This document shows positions 1 through 8,091 of a DNA stretch of 64,000 bases, piece by piece. The DNA comes from Oscillospiraceae bacterium. GTDB lineage: Bacteria; Bacillota; Clostridia; Oscillospirales; Acutalibacteraceae. Within the stretch, counting starts at the first letter, position 1; each line of letters opens with the position of its first letter. Both the position numbers and the translations under genes were made by a program. The notes under the pieces were generated by a model, which made no database searches, was not told the DNA's origin, and saw only the letters and a program-made list of their open reading frames with translations. The DNA is taken from positions 1 to 64,000 of the forward strand of contig JAFLUM010000007.1 of NCBI GenBank assembly GCA_022508805.1, read 5' to 3'.

Positions 1-502
1 TATGCCAGTTGTTGCGGCATCCCGGCTCAAAGGTCACATTGAAGCAGGGAGCCTGAGTCTCGGACACCTGTGCAAGATAGCTTTGCCCCGTGAAAAACTG
101 ACCGAAAGGATTAGCCTCGCCAATGGGGAGGAATATCTCCTGCTGGAATCTCTCTTTGTCGGTTGGGGCAGGTTCGTCCTCTGTCCATACCTCTTTAGCC
201 ATATTGAATACCGACCATGCCATGGGCCATCCGGCATAGAAACCTGCATGGGTGATTATCGCGGCGATCTCCTTTTTGGTGACGCCGTGTTTCTTTGCGG
301 TCTGCAGGTGATATTTCAGCGAGCTGTCTGCCAAACCCCGACCCATAAATACCGAAATCACGATGATACTGCGGGTTTTCAAATCGATGTCGGGATTGTT
401 CCAGTTCTCCCCGAACAGGATATCGTCATTGAAATGCGCAAATTCCGGCGCAAATTTGCCGAGACTGTCTCTTCCTGCCGTTTGAACGATTTTTTTATCC
501 AT
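1..502 (-). CDS. Carboxymuconolactone decarboxylase/cupin protein, partial (C-terminus beyond window)
   Basis: Translating the minus strand from the ATG at 502 gives an open frame that runs off the left edge. The first ~110 residues match the carboxymuconolactone decarboxylase (AhpD-like) family, with a DLKTRSIIVISVF segment and the helical motif EIAAIITHAGFYAGWP. After a linker comes FEPGCRNNWH, the metal-binding start of a cupin domain, so this is the CMD-cupin fusion common in Clostridia. A strong AGGAGG lies just before the ATG. Such proteins are usually annotated as oxidoreductases or decarboxylases of unknown substrate, and no reaction is claimed here. Only about 167 residues are visible. 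Confidence 0.85.
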   Translation of the reverse strand, partial: MDKKIVQTAGRDSLGKFAPEFAHFNDDILFGENWNNPDIDLKTRSIIVISVFMGRGLADSSLKYHLQTAKKHGVTKKEIAAIITHAGFYAGWPMAWSVFNMAKEVWTEDEPAPTDKERFQQEIFLPIGEANPFGQFFTGQSYLAQVSETQAPCFNVTFEPGCRNNWH

Positions 503-547
503 TTTATTTTCCTCCTGAATAATCATTTGCAATTCTTATTTTTTAAA

Positions 548-1066
548 TTATGTTTTAGTCTTTTGAAAAGTTACCTGAACACTGCCATTTCCAAGTGCCG
601 CTGCAAGACCGTTCGCATCGTCAATGTGACCGAGAGATGTGTAGCTGTATGAGGTGGAAAAGCTCTCATAAAACAGTACAAGGCAATTGTTGCCGTACAG
701 CATAATATCCCCTGCCTTAATTTCGGACGGTATGCTTGCGTTTGTCGGCAGGTCGGTATCAAGATAATAATACTTTTCATTGCCATTCAGCTCGCTCATA
801 TTCAGCGTCAAAGGCAGCATATCCGCCAAAGCGCTTGCCGCAGCGTTATCATACAAAGTTGCGGAAAAGGTTTTATTCTCAATTACGATTTCGATTTTTA
901 ACATATTCGATTCCTCCTCACTAATAGGTGTTTCCTGTTGTTCGCTTGTATTGGGCTGCGAGGACGGTTCTTCTGTGATGTCGCGGTTATTGGTCGGGCT
1001 GTTTCCGCATCCGAACAAGTTCATCAGTAAGCATATCATTACAAGAAAAATAAGAAATTTTTTCAT
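548..1066 (-). CDS. Lipoprotein with cyclophilin-like domain
   Basis: A 172-residue protein with a lipoprotein signal peptide (lipobox LFGC, lipidated Cys at residue 20). A Ser/Thr/Glu-rich linker of about 35 residues follows. The rest resembles the small cyclophilin-like domain (Cyclophil_like type) of bacterial secreted proteins: KIEIVIENKTFSATLYDN, a central DIMLYGNNCLVLFY strand and a C-terminal QVTFQK strand. It should sit on the outer face of the membrane. It is on the same strand as, and upstream of, the CMD-cupin gene, with 45 bp between them. These domains often accompany flavodoxin-like proteins, but none is visible here. Ligand and function are unknown. Confidence 0.75.
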   Translation of the reverse strand: MKKFLIFLVMICLLMNLFGCGNSPTNNRDITEEPSSQPNTSEQQETPISEEESNMLKIEIVIENKTFSATLYDNAAASALADMLPLTLNMSELNGNEKYYYLDTDLPTNASIPSEIKAGDIMLYGNNCLVLFYESFSTSYSYTSLGHIDDANGLAAALGNGSVQVTFQKTKT

Positions 1067-1303
1067 AAAAGCACCCTTTGCTCATTTATAATTATATTCT
1101 ACCACAGCAAGACGGTAAATAGCAAATACCTCGCCGAATAAAATTCCGTTTTCGGTTAAACTTGCTGTTTATCAAAAAAGCATCAATTTGTCGTTGTCAT
1201 TTTTCAATATTTTCGCCTTCGTTCATAAAAATTCGGTAGAATATAGCGAGAAAATGTGATAGAATATAATCAATCTATATGATGACGGAAAGGGCAAAGT
1301 AAA

Positions 1304-2014
1304 ATGAGCAATATAGAAGAACAAAAAGAACTGATATGTGATATTTGCCATAAAATGTGGCAGCTTGGCTGGGTTGCGGCAAATGACGGTAACGTGAGCG
1401 TAAAACTCAGCGACGGTACGATTCTTGCAACACCTACGGGTATGAGCAAGTCTTTTATCACCCCCGAAAAGCTTATCCGTATTGACCGTGAGGGCAATGT
1501 ACTTGAGGCGGCAGAGGGATTGCGTCCGTCAAGTGAAATAAAAATGCATCTGCGCTGCTACGATAAGCGTGACGACGTAATGAGCGTTATTCATGCACAT
1601 CCGCCGGGAGCAACAGGCTTTGCCGTGGCTCACAAGGCGATGGATATGTACAATATGATCGAGGATGTTGCCGTTATGGGAGCGGTTCCGCTCACGCCTT
1701 ACGGAACGCCTTCAACAACAGAAGTACCCGATGCTATTGAGCCGTATCTTGAAGAGCACGACGTTATGCTTCTTGAAAATCACGGTGCGCTCGCTGTTGG
1801 CAGTGACGTTGTGACTGCATTTTACAGAATGGAGAGCCTTGAGCTTTGGGCAAAAATCACCATCAACGCAGTTATCCTCGGCGGAAGCTACGATATAAGC
1901 AGAGAAAACATCCAAAAGCTTATAGACCTCAGGGGCTATTATCGGGTTACGGGCAAACACCCGGGATATAAGACATTTAACCCAGACGATAATCTTCTTC
2001 ACAAAAAAGATTAA
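1304..2014 (+). CDS. fucA: L-fuculose-1-phosphate aldolase (class II aldolase)
   Basis: A 236-residue class II aldolase/adducin-family protein, expected to split L-fuculose 1-phosphate into dihydroxyacetone phosphate and lactaldehyde. The zinc site is recognisable: Glu78 in SSEIKMHL, His97 and His99 in VIHAHPP, and His160 in LENHGALAVG. It is the first gene of a tight four-gene operon with fucU, a sugar kinase and fucI, which makes fuculose phosphate the likely substrate. Rhamnulose-1-phosphate aldolase is the main alternative, given that the kinase resembles RhaB, but the isomerase is clearly FucI. The ribosome binding site is weak (AAAGG) before the ATG. Confidence 0.88.
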   Translation: MSNIEEQKELICDICHKMWQLGWVAANDGNVSVKLSDGTILATPTGMSKSFITPEKLIRIDREGNVLEAAEGLRPSSEIKMHLRCYDKRDDVMSVIHAHPPGATGFAVAHKAMDMYNMIEDVAVMGAVPLTPYGTPSTTEVPDAIEPYLEEHDVMLLENHGALAVGSDVVTAFYRMESLELWAKITINAVILGGSYDISRENIQKLIDLRGYYRVTGKHPGYKTFNPDDNLLHKKD

Positions 2015-2026
2015 GGAGGCGGCAAA

Positions 2027-2467
2027 ATGTTAAAAGGAATCTCCCCTCTCATTTCACCTGAATTATTAAAGGCTCTTTGCGAAATGGGGCACGGTGATGA
2101 GCTGGTTATTGCAGACGGCAATTTTCCCTCGGAAAGTGTAGGTAAAAATGCCATTGTTGTTCGTGCCGACGGTCACGGCACTGCCGAAATATTAGATGCC
2201 GTATTAAAACTGATTCCGCTTGATACATATACCGAAAAGCCTGTGGCTCTTATGGAAGTGGTTAAGGGTGACAGCTGTCCTACCCCTGAAATCTGGAAAA
2301 CTTATGAAAAGCTGCTGGAGAAATATGAACCCGAGCATCACGGTATAGAAATGACGGAGCGTTTTGCTTTTTATGAGAGAGCCAAAAATGCTTATCTCAT
2401 TATCGCAACGGGTGAAACTGCAATTTATGCAAATGTTCTGCTGAAAAAAGGAGTTGTGACACCGTGA
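2027..2467 (+). CDS. fucU: L-fucose mutarotase
   Basis: A 146-residue RbsD/FucU-family protein that interconverts sugar anomers so the isomerase receives its preferred form. The family signature is visible at the N-terminus: LKGISPLISPELL, then MGHGDELVIAD, with the catalytic His22 and Asp30. The full length matches FucU. It follows fucA by 12 bp with a strong AAGGAGG site, and its TGA overlaps the GTG of the kinase gene by four bases, indicating translational coupling. Confidence 0.9.
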   Translation: MLKGISPLISPELLKALCEMGHGDELVIADGNFPSESVGKNAIVVRADGHGTAEILDAVLKLIPLDTYTEKPVALMEVVKGDSCPTPEIWKTYEKLLEKYEPEHHGIEMTERFAFYERAKNAYLIIATGETAIYANVLLKKGVVTP

Positions 2468-3879
2468 GTACAGTTCTTGCATTCGATTTCGGCGCCTCAA
2501 CAGGCAGAGCAATCAAGGCTGAATATGACGGAAAAGCCCTAAAATACAATGAAATACACAGATTTGAAAATGTACCGACATATGAGGGCAACCGTCTCTG
2601 CTGGGATTTCCCCTATCTTTTGGGTGAGGTAAAAAAGGCGATCGATATGTGCGGTGACGTTGATTCTCTTGCTTTTGATACATGGGGTGTTGACTACGGA
2701 CTCCTCGATGAAAATGACGGGCTTATCGGTCTGCCGACACACTACCGTGACACCCGTACAGACGGTATTCCTCACAGGATATTTGAAAAAATTTCGCCAT
2801 TTGATTTGTATAAATCATCCGGCAATCAGATTATGCCTATCAACACACTTTTTCAGCTTGCCACCGAGGAAAAGAAAAATGCAAAAGCACTTCTTTTTAT
2901 GCCTGACCTCTTCGTTTGGTCGCTTTGCGGTGACAAATCCGCTGAAAAGACGATCGCATCTACCTCGCAAATGTATGATTTTGAAAATGGTGATTGGAAT
3001 ACCCGTATAGCCGAGCTTTCGGGTATGGACTCAAGTATTCTTCAAAGGCTTGTAAACAGTGGAGTAGTTGTAGGTGAATACAAGGGTATCAAGGTTATTA
3101 AAGTAGCAGGTCACGATACACAGTGTGCGGTTGCCGCTATGCCTGCCGACAGTAAGAGCAGTTCGGCATTCCTTTCATGCGGTACGTGGTCCCTTATCGG
3201 CTGCGAATGTGACAATGCTGTTCTTACCGAAAAAAGTATGACTGACGAGCTTTCAAATGAGCTTGGAGCAAACGGCAAAGTAAATTATCTTAAAAACATC
3301 AGCGGTCTTTGGCTGATTCAAGAAATTCGCAGGAATTTCAGGGCAATTGGTAAGGACTATTCATTTAACGATATGGAACAGCTTGCAAGAGCGGAAGAAC
3401 CGTTTATTTCCTTTATTGACCCCGATGCACCTGAATTTGCCGCGGTAGGCTCTATGCCCGAAAAAATTCGTGAGTTTTGCAAAAAAACGAATCAGCCGAT
3501 TCCGACAAGTGACGGCGCTTTGGTGCGCTGTATTTATGAAAGTCTTGCAATGAAATATAAATTTGCCATAAATCAGATTTCTGAGAATACGGGAAAGGTG
3601 TTTGATGTTCTTCACCTTTTAGGCGGCGGCACAAAGGACGGATTTTTGTGTCAAATGACGGCAAACAGCCTCGGTATTCCCGTTATTGCAGGACCGACTG
3701 AGGCAACGGCTCTGGGTAATATTTTATTACAGCTTATTGCGCTGGGTGATATTAAAGATATTGATGAGGGCAGAGCACTTATCAGAAAGCAGGAAAGTGT
3801 TATGGAATACTCCCCTGCCGATATTAGCAGTTGGGAAAAAGCATATAAAAAATATATCACTGTATTAAAGGAGAGGTAA
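2464..3879 (+). CDS. FGGY-family sugar kinase (L-fuculokinase/rhamnulokinase type)
   Basis: A 471-residue FGGY carbohydrate kinase starting at a GTG that overlaps the fucU stop. The N-terminal phosphate-binding loop [10 protein letters not shown] and the C-terminal ATP-binding stretch [13 protein letters not shown] are present. [11 protein letters not shown] and the overall sequence look closer to rhamnulokinase RhaB than to classical FucK. Its place between the fucose mutarotase and isomerase genes argues for L-fuculose as substrate. A relaxed or rhamnulose-specific kinase cannot be excluded from sequence alone. It probably makes ketose 1-phosphate for the aldolase encoded upstream. Confidence 0.88.
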   Translation: MSTVLAFDFGASTGRAIKAEYDGKALKYNEIHRFENVPTYEGNRLCWDFPYLLGEVKKAIDMCGDVDSLAFDTWGVDYGLLDENDGLIGLPTHYRDTRTDGIPHRIFEKISPFDLYKSSGNQIMPINTLFQLATEEKKNAKALLFMPDLFVWSLCGDKSAEKTIASTSQMYDFENGDWNTRIAELSGMDSSILQRLVNSGVVVGEYKGIKVIKVAGHDTQCAVAAMPADSKSSSAFLSCGTWSLIGCECDNAVLTEKSMTDELSNELGANGKVNYLKNISGLWLIQEIRRNFRAIGKDYSFNDMEQLARAEEPFISFIDPDAPEFAAVGSMPEKIREFCKKTNQPIPTSDGALVRCIYESLAMKYKFAINQISENTGKVFDVLHLLGGGTKDGFLCQMTANSLGIPVIAGPTEATALGNILLQLIALGDIKDIDEGRALIRKQESVMEYSPADISSWEKAYKKYITVLKER

Positions 3880-3884
3880 AAATT

Positions 3885-5669
3885 ATGAACTATCCAAAGA
3901 TTGGTATTCGACCGGCTATCGACGGACGTTGGGGCGGAGTAAGAGAAAGTCTGGAGACACAAACTATGGGTATGGCTCAGGCGGCTAAAGAGCTTATTGA
4001 GTCAACACTTCGTTATCCTGACGGAACACCCGTTCAGTGTATTGTCAGCAATACCACAATAGGCGGCGGTGCTGAGGCTGCAAAGTGTGCCGAACAGTTT
4101 GCAACTGAAAATGTGGTTGCAACTCTTACCGTTACACCCTGTTGGTGCTACGGTTCTGAAACCTTTGATATGGACTCACAGACGATCAAGGCAGTATGGG
4201 GCTTTAACGGCACGGAGCGTCCCGGCGCTGTTTATCTTGCGGCAGTTATGGCGGCGCACGCTCAAAAGGGTATTCCTGCTTTTTCTATCTACGGACACGA
4301 CGTTCAGGATATGACAGACACAACAGTTCCAAAGGATGTGGCTGAAAAGATATTGCGCTTTGCGAAAGCATCCGTTGCAGTAGGCTGGATGAAAAATAAG
4401 GCATACGTTAACCTCGGCGGTGTAGCAATGGGTATTGCAGGCTCATACTGCAATGCGGATATGTTCCAAAAATATTTCGGCATCCGTGCCGAGTGGGTCG
4501 ATATGACTGAAATCGTCCGCAGAATCACTCTTGAAATATATGACCACGATGAATATGACAAGGCGCTCAAGTGGGTTAAAGAAAACTGCAAAGAAGGCTT
4601 TGACTTAAACGAAGGCAAGGAACTGCCTGAAATCATAAGAAAATCAAAGGTTGTCCCTGCCGATAAGGACTGGGAATTTGTCACAAAAATGACTATGGTT
4701 ATGCGTGACATTATCTACGGCAACAAAAAACTTGATGAAATGGGATGGCACGAAGAGGCACTCGGTAAAAATGCTGTTGCAGGCGGCTTCCAAGGACAGC
4801 GCAACTGGACTGACTGGCTGCCTAACGCAGATTTTACCGAAGCTATTATGGCATCAACCTTTGACTGGAACGGCGCAAAAATGCCTACACCCTTTGCAAC
4901 GGAGAACGACACTCTCAACGGCGTTTCAATGATGCTCGGAACACTCGTTTCACATTCGGCACCCTGTTTTCACGATGTACGCACCTATTGGAGTCCCGAT
5001 GCCTGTGAGCGTGTAACGGGTGTTCGTCCCGACGGTCTTGCTAAGTACGGCTTTATTCACCTTATTAATTCAGGCGCTACGGCTCTTGACGGCAGTGGCG
5101 CTGCTAAAAATGAGAACGGCGAGGGCTGTATGAAACCGTTCTGGGAAATGACCGACGAAGATATCAAAGCCTGTCTTGATGCTACGGACTGGTGCAGGGC
5201 AAACTATGAATACTTCCGCGGCGGCGGATATTCAAGCCATTTCCGTTGCCGTGCTCAAATGCCTGTTACAATGCTCAGAGTAAATGTTGTTGACGGCATC
5301 GGTCCTGTTATGCAGATTGCAGAGGGTTACACCGTCCATCTTCCCGATGAAATTCACACTACGATCGACAAGAGAACCGACCCATCTTGGCCGACAACGT
5401 GGTTTGTTCCCCGTCTGACAGGCGAGGGTGCATTCAGCGATGTCTACAGCGTTATGGCTAACTGGGGTGCAAATCACGGTGTTACCGTATACGGTCACGT
5501 GGGTGCTGATTTGATAACCCTTGCATCAATGCTGCGTATTCCTGTTAATATGCATAATGTTCCTAAAGAAATGATTTTCCGTCCGCACGCATGGGCTTCA
5601 TTCGGCACAGAGGATACGCAGTCCGCAGACTTCCGTGCCTGTCAGAATTACGGTCCGCTCTATAAATAA
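3885..5669 (+). CDS. fucI: L-fucose isomerase
   Basis: A 594-residue protein, the normal length for FucI, which converts L-fucose to L-fuculose with Mn2+ as cofactor. The N-terminus ([20 protein letters not shown]), the [15 protein letters not shown] segment and the region around [10 protein letters not shown] are typical of the family, where acidic residues bind the metal. The ATG lies five bases after the kinase stop and follows a GAGAGG site. It is the last gene of the operon and is followed by a strong terminator. No lactaldehyde reductase or intact fucose permease gene is visible nearby. Confidence 0.95.
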   Translation: MNYPKIGIRPAIDGRWGGVRESLETQTMGMAQAAKELIESTLRYPDGTPVQCIVSNTTIGGGAEAAKCAEQFATENVVATLTVTPCWCYGSETFDMDSQTIKAVWGFNGTERPGAVYLAAVMAAHAQKGIPAFSIYGHDVQDMTDTTVPKDVAEKILRFAKASVAVGWMKNKAYVNLGGVAMGIAGSYCNADMFQKYFGIRAEWVDMTEIVRRITLEIYDHDEYDKALKWVKENCKEGFDLNEGKELPEIIRKSKVVPADKDWEFVTKMTMVMRDIIYGNKKLDEMGWHEEALGKNAVAGGFQGQRNWTDWLPNADFTEAIMASTFDWNGAKMPTPFATENDTLNGVSMMLGTLVSHSAPCFHDVRTYWSPDACERVTGVRPDGLAKYGFIHLINSGATALDGSGAAKNENGEGCMKPFWEMTDEDIKACLDATDWCRANYEYFRGGGYSSHFRCRAQMPVTMLRVNVVDGIGPVMQIAEGYTVHLPDEIHTTIDKRTDPSWPTTWFVPRLTGEGAFSDVYSVMANWGANHGVTVYGHVGADLITLASMLRIPVNMHNVPKEMIFRPHAWASFGTEDTQSADFRACQNYGPLYK

Positions 5670-5689
5670 AAGGCATACAAAACAAATAA

Positions 5690-5729
5690 AAATCCGGAGA
5701 GGGTTTAGTCCTTCTCTCCGGATTTTTTT
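5690..5729. terminator. Bidirectional rho-independent terminator after the fucose operon
   Basis: A 12-bp perfect stem (AAATCCGGAGAG with CTCTCCGGATTT) closes a 12-base loop and is followed by a T-run on the plus strand. An A-rich stretch on the other side lets it act on the minus strand as well. It lies between fucI and the truncated transporter gene. Confidence 0.9.
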
Positions 5730-5733
5730 GTTA

Positions 5734-6261
5734 CTATACCGTTGCTCTTTCCTGAGCATTCGGTGATATAATTTGCTGAAAATAGGCAAAGCTGTCATTA
5801 TATATTGATAATACAAAGGATACTACCATAAAAAATATTTCAACAACGATAGCCTTTGTTATATAGTTCCAGTTTTCAAAGGGCAACCATACAAACACAG
5901 TTGAAATAAGTACAATAGCAAATGGGCATATTTTCAAAAACGGAAGAAATTTTCCGCCCTTCATTTTATGATTATCGTAATACCAACCTCTGAAAATTCC
6001 AAGCGGTATGCCTATAATATTTGCAACTATAAGCATTATCCACAGGTCCAGCGGTTTCAGTCCGATACTTTCACCTACAAGAAAGTTTGCCGCATCAAGC
6101 CCTATATTACCGGCAAGTGTTGTGGTCCAGTGCACACCGAATCCGGCAAGTCCGAGAGAAACAACTTCTTTGTACGGAACATAGTTGCCTTTAGCAGGGC
6201 TATTTCGGTACCTTTTTACAGTTGTGATAGTATTACCTATCTTTTGTTTTGCATTAGGCAT
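5734..6261 (-). pseudogene. Truncated GPH/MFS sugar transporter (N-terminal part only)
   Basis: The 175 residues resemble the N-terminal part of glycoside-pentoside-hexuronide:cation symporters. The helices around AGNIGLDAANFLVGESIGLKP and LWIMLIVANIIGIPLGIFRGWYYDN fit the family. Family members are usually about 450-520 residues with 12 membrane helices; this one stops right after ISPNAQERATV, about a third of the way in, at the edge of the fucose-operon terminator. The start is good (AAGGGGAATTATTT then ATG), so transcription and translation may still occur. It probably once supplied a sugar uptake system and lost its end by deletion. A short functional protein is the less likely alternative. 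Confidence 0.7.
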
Positions 6262-6366
6262 AAATAATTCCCCTTACTTTCATGATATAACATAGAATTA
6301 TACATAAGAAAAGCAGTAAATAAATAATAAACATTTAAATTTTAACAGTGAAATATATAAACTAAA

Positions 6367-6394
6367 AATCCTGCCGACAAATACCGACAGGATT
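6367..6394 (-). terminator. Probable terminator after the unknown 245-residue gene
   Basis: The inverted repeat AATCCTG...CAGGATT, extended inward with one mismatch, is followed on the minus strand by ATTTTTAG. It lies about 135 bases past the stop of the minus-strand gene at 6529. The rest of 6262-6528 shows no gene. Confidence 0.5.
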
Positions 6395-6528
6395 TTATCT
6401 TTGGCAAAGAACCATAATTTTGATACAAATGAACCGCCTTTTCCGTAAGGGGGTTCAAAACGGTCAAGGGGGTTCACTTTTCCCTCGCATGGGGTTCAAA
6501 ACAGAAACAGAGTTCCAAGTTCACCAAA

Positions 6529-7266
6529 TTACCAATCTTTGAGGACATCCTTTTTCGAGGCGCGGTCTCTTATCCTTATGTCAATGGCATCGGCATTGAA
6601 TCGAGAAATGTAATAAAACTGTCCGCTTTTTAAGTGCGGAGTACCATAATTAGACAACGCTATCGCTAATCCCAAACGCTGTGCTTCACCAAATAATGGT
6701 TTCATTCCAATTGTTTGAAAACTATACCCATGATCATAGTCCGTAAAGCCAGTGTTGGTTAAGCAACCATAAGGCTGTAATCCACGAGTGAAGAGCGGAT
6801 CGAGAATCTCTGTATGCGAATTTAAAACAATATTTTTGAAGTTATCAGCCTCTTGAAGCGTTCTTTTATCAAATACAGTTGCAATAACAACTTGATTATC
6901 CCTGTTTTTTTGCACAATACTTTTTGAGTATTCTTCTGACACAATCACGGTGTATGTAGTGGAATACCATTCATAGACCGTATGATATGGTTCGACTTTT
7001 TCGGGCAACGGAGTTGTAATCGTTGTATTTTTGACATAAGAAATCCCTTTAGGTAGTTTTGACAACAACCGTTCAGCTTCTGTGCATTTTTCACTTGAAT
7101 CGACGTATGAATCAACACACGTCCAACGATACGAAAAAAAGATTTTTTTTGCAGTATATTTCTTTGTCCATGAAATTGGCGATAATACTACCATCTCAAA
7201 TGCAGATGCATTGTTAATGTGGCAGTTTAAGTTTACTTGTTCGAGTAGTTGTTCATAAGAAATCAT
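6529..7266 (-). CDS. Hypothetical protein, function not recognised
   Basis: A 245-residue protein with no motif I can tie to a family. It has no signal peptide or membrane segment and reads as a soluble protein with many aromatic residues. Notable stretches are ITTPLPEKVEPYHTVYEWYS and YGCLTNTGFTDYDHGY. The start is well supported by AGAGGA seven bases before the ATG. Base composition is more AT-rich than the fucose operon, and it sits next to a scarred accessory patch, so recent acquisition is plausible but unproven. Five iteron-like repeats lie 125-215 bases upstream. Confidence 0.65.
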   Translation of the reverse strand: MISYEQLLEQVNLNCHINNASAFEMVVLSPISWTKKYTAKKIFFSYRWTCVDSYVDSSEKCTEAERLLSKLPKGISYVKNTTITTPLPEKVEPYHTVYEWYSTTYTVIVSEEYSKSIVQKNRDNQVVIATVFDKRTLQEADNFKNIVLNSHTEILDPLFTRGLQPYGCLTNTGFTDYDHGYSFQTIGMKPLFGEAQRLGLAIALSNYGTPHLKSGQFYYISRFNADAIDIRIRDRASKKDVLKDW

Positions 7267-7390
7267 TTCAAAATTCCTCTATGTATTTGTACAATTTCAG
7301 TTTTTACTGAAAATTTGTTTTTTATTATAACATGTAAAATGTAAAATTTCAATATATATGCACACTATTCCTTGTTCGCATAGCCTGTCA

Positions 7391-7482
7391 TTTAACGATT
7401 ATCATATAAAATCAACGATTACCCATAAGTTCAACGATCGCCCCCATAAATTCAACGGTTACTGTTCTTTCAACGATTACCC
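7391..7482. repeat. Five iteron-like direct repeats, TCAACGATTACC-type
   Basis: The core TCAACGATTA or a one- to two-base variant begins near 7392, 7412, 7431, 7452 and 7470, so the spacing is 18-21 bases, about two helical turns. The third and fourth copies read TCAACGATCG and TCAACGGTTA. Regular same-face spacing is typical of binding sites for a DNA-binding protein, such as an operator array or replication iterons. No replication initiator gene is visible in the window. Confidence 0.6.
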
Positions 7483-7777
7483 GCTTGTAAACTGCCGGAA
7501 ATGAGGCTGAAAACAGATGCGTTTTGTACTAACTTCGGTAAGTCGGGCATAAGCGCACAACACCCAATACTGCAAAAAGCCTTGTTTTCAAGCCTTTTCA
7601 GGCAAAAAAGTAAGAATCCTAACTTCGATACGCATTGTATCAAAATTAGGGTTCTTATTTGGCGGGGTCAGAAGGGCCTGAATCCTCAGATTATAAGTGC
7701 GCACCTTTGAGGAAGAAATCGGATTATCTCAATAAGTGTTTCAATATCGGATCACTTCACTACCAAGAGGAAATCAC
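7483..7777. other. Non-coding stretch with a long imperfect hairpin
   Basis: No convincing gene is seen. An imperfect inverted repeat at 7608-7660 pairs about 24 bases (AAGTAAGAATCC... with ...GGGTTCTTATTT) around the loop GCATT. Several of its mismatches would be G-U pairs in RNA, which suggests a selected RNA hairpin or an old insertion end. A 69-codon open frame over this hairpin was judged fortuitous. Confidence 0.45.
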
Positions 7778-7806
7778 TTGATAACTTGGAGTATTTTTGC
7801 TATAAT
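7778..7806 (+). promoter_or_regulatory. Sigma-A-type promoter upstream of the ABC exporter
   Basis: TTGATA and a perfect TATAAT are separated by 17 bases. Downstream are a 19-codon frame starting at 7811 (MKILSTEVEAAEFDRLISL) and, one frame over, EIKEFILGTYSNFAVRLFGH. Together these may be a frameshifted relic. The 49-residue frame and the ABC gene follow. Confidence 0.65.
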
Positions 7807-7941
7807 TATATGAAAATATTATCCACTGAGGTAGAAGCTGCCGAGTTTGACCGTTTGATATCTCTGTGAGATTAAGGAATTTATCCTTGGGACATATAGT
7901 AATTTTGCTGTGCGTCTCTTTGGTCATCAAAAGGATAAACT

Positions 7942-8091
7942 ATGTTTTCGATAAGATTGGCAGATCATATTTTCAATATTGACAACAAGTATGCTTATGT
8001 TCAGAAAATGTACAAAGCGTATACAAGCAATGAAGCTTTGGAAGCATTAATTTCTGTAACGGAAACAGCACATTTAAAGATGAAACGATGA
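7942..8091 (+). pseudogene. N-terminal remnant of an HPr-kinase-like protein, coupled to the ABC gene
   Basis: An intact 49-codon frame starts at an ATG after AAAGGATAAACT, and its TGA overlaps the start of the ABC transporter gene (ATGA). The sequence FSIRLADHIFNIDNKYAYVQ, ending ISVTETAHLKMKR, resembles the first strands of HPr-kinase-like ATPases that sit beside PqqD, nucleotidyltransferase and ABC exporter genes in Clostridia. Those proteins are several hundred residues long, so about 80% appears to be missing. The residual frame may now serve only for translational coupling. The family assignment is from remembered sequence patterns and is tentative. Confidence 0.45.

Noticed and set aside
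2-652. 216-codon plus-strand frame at the left edge
   Set aside because: The opposite strand encodes a clear CMD-cupin protein over the same bases, and the frame also runs into the lipoprotein gene.
1230-1275. Promoter or operator from the repeated TAGAATATA before fucA
   Set aside because: The repeats are suggestive, but no acceptable -35 was found at the right distance.
7501-7710. Plus-strand 69-codon open frame
   Set aside because: It spans the long hairpin, lacks a ribosome binding site and resembles no protein.
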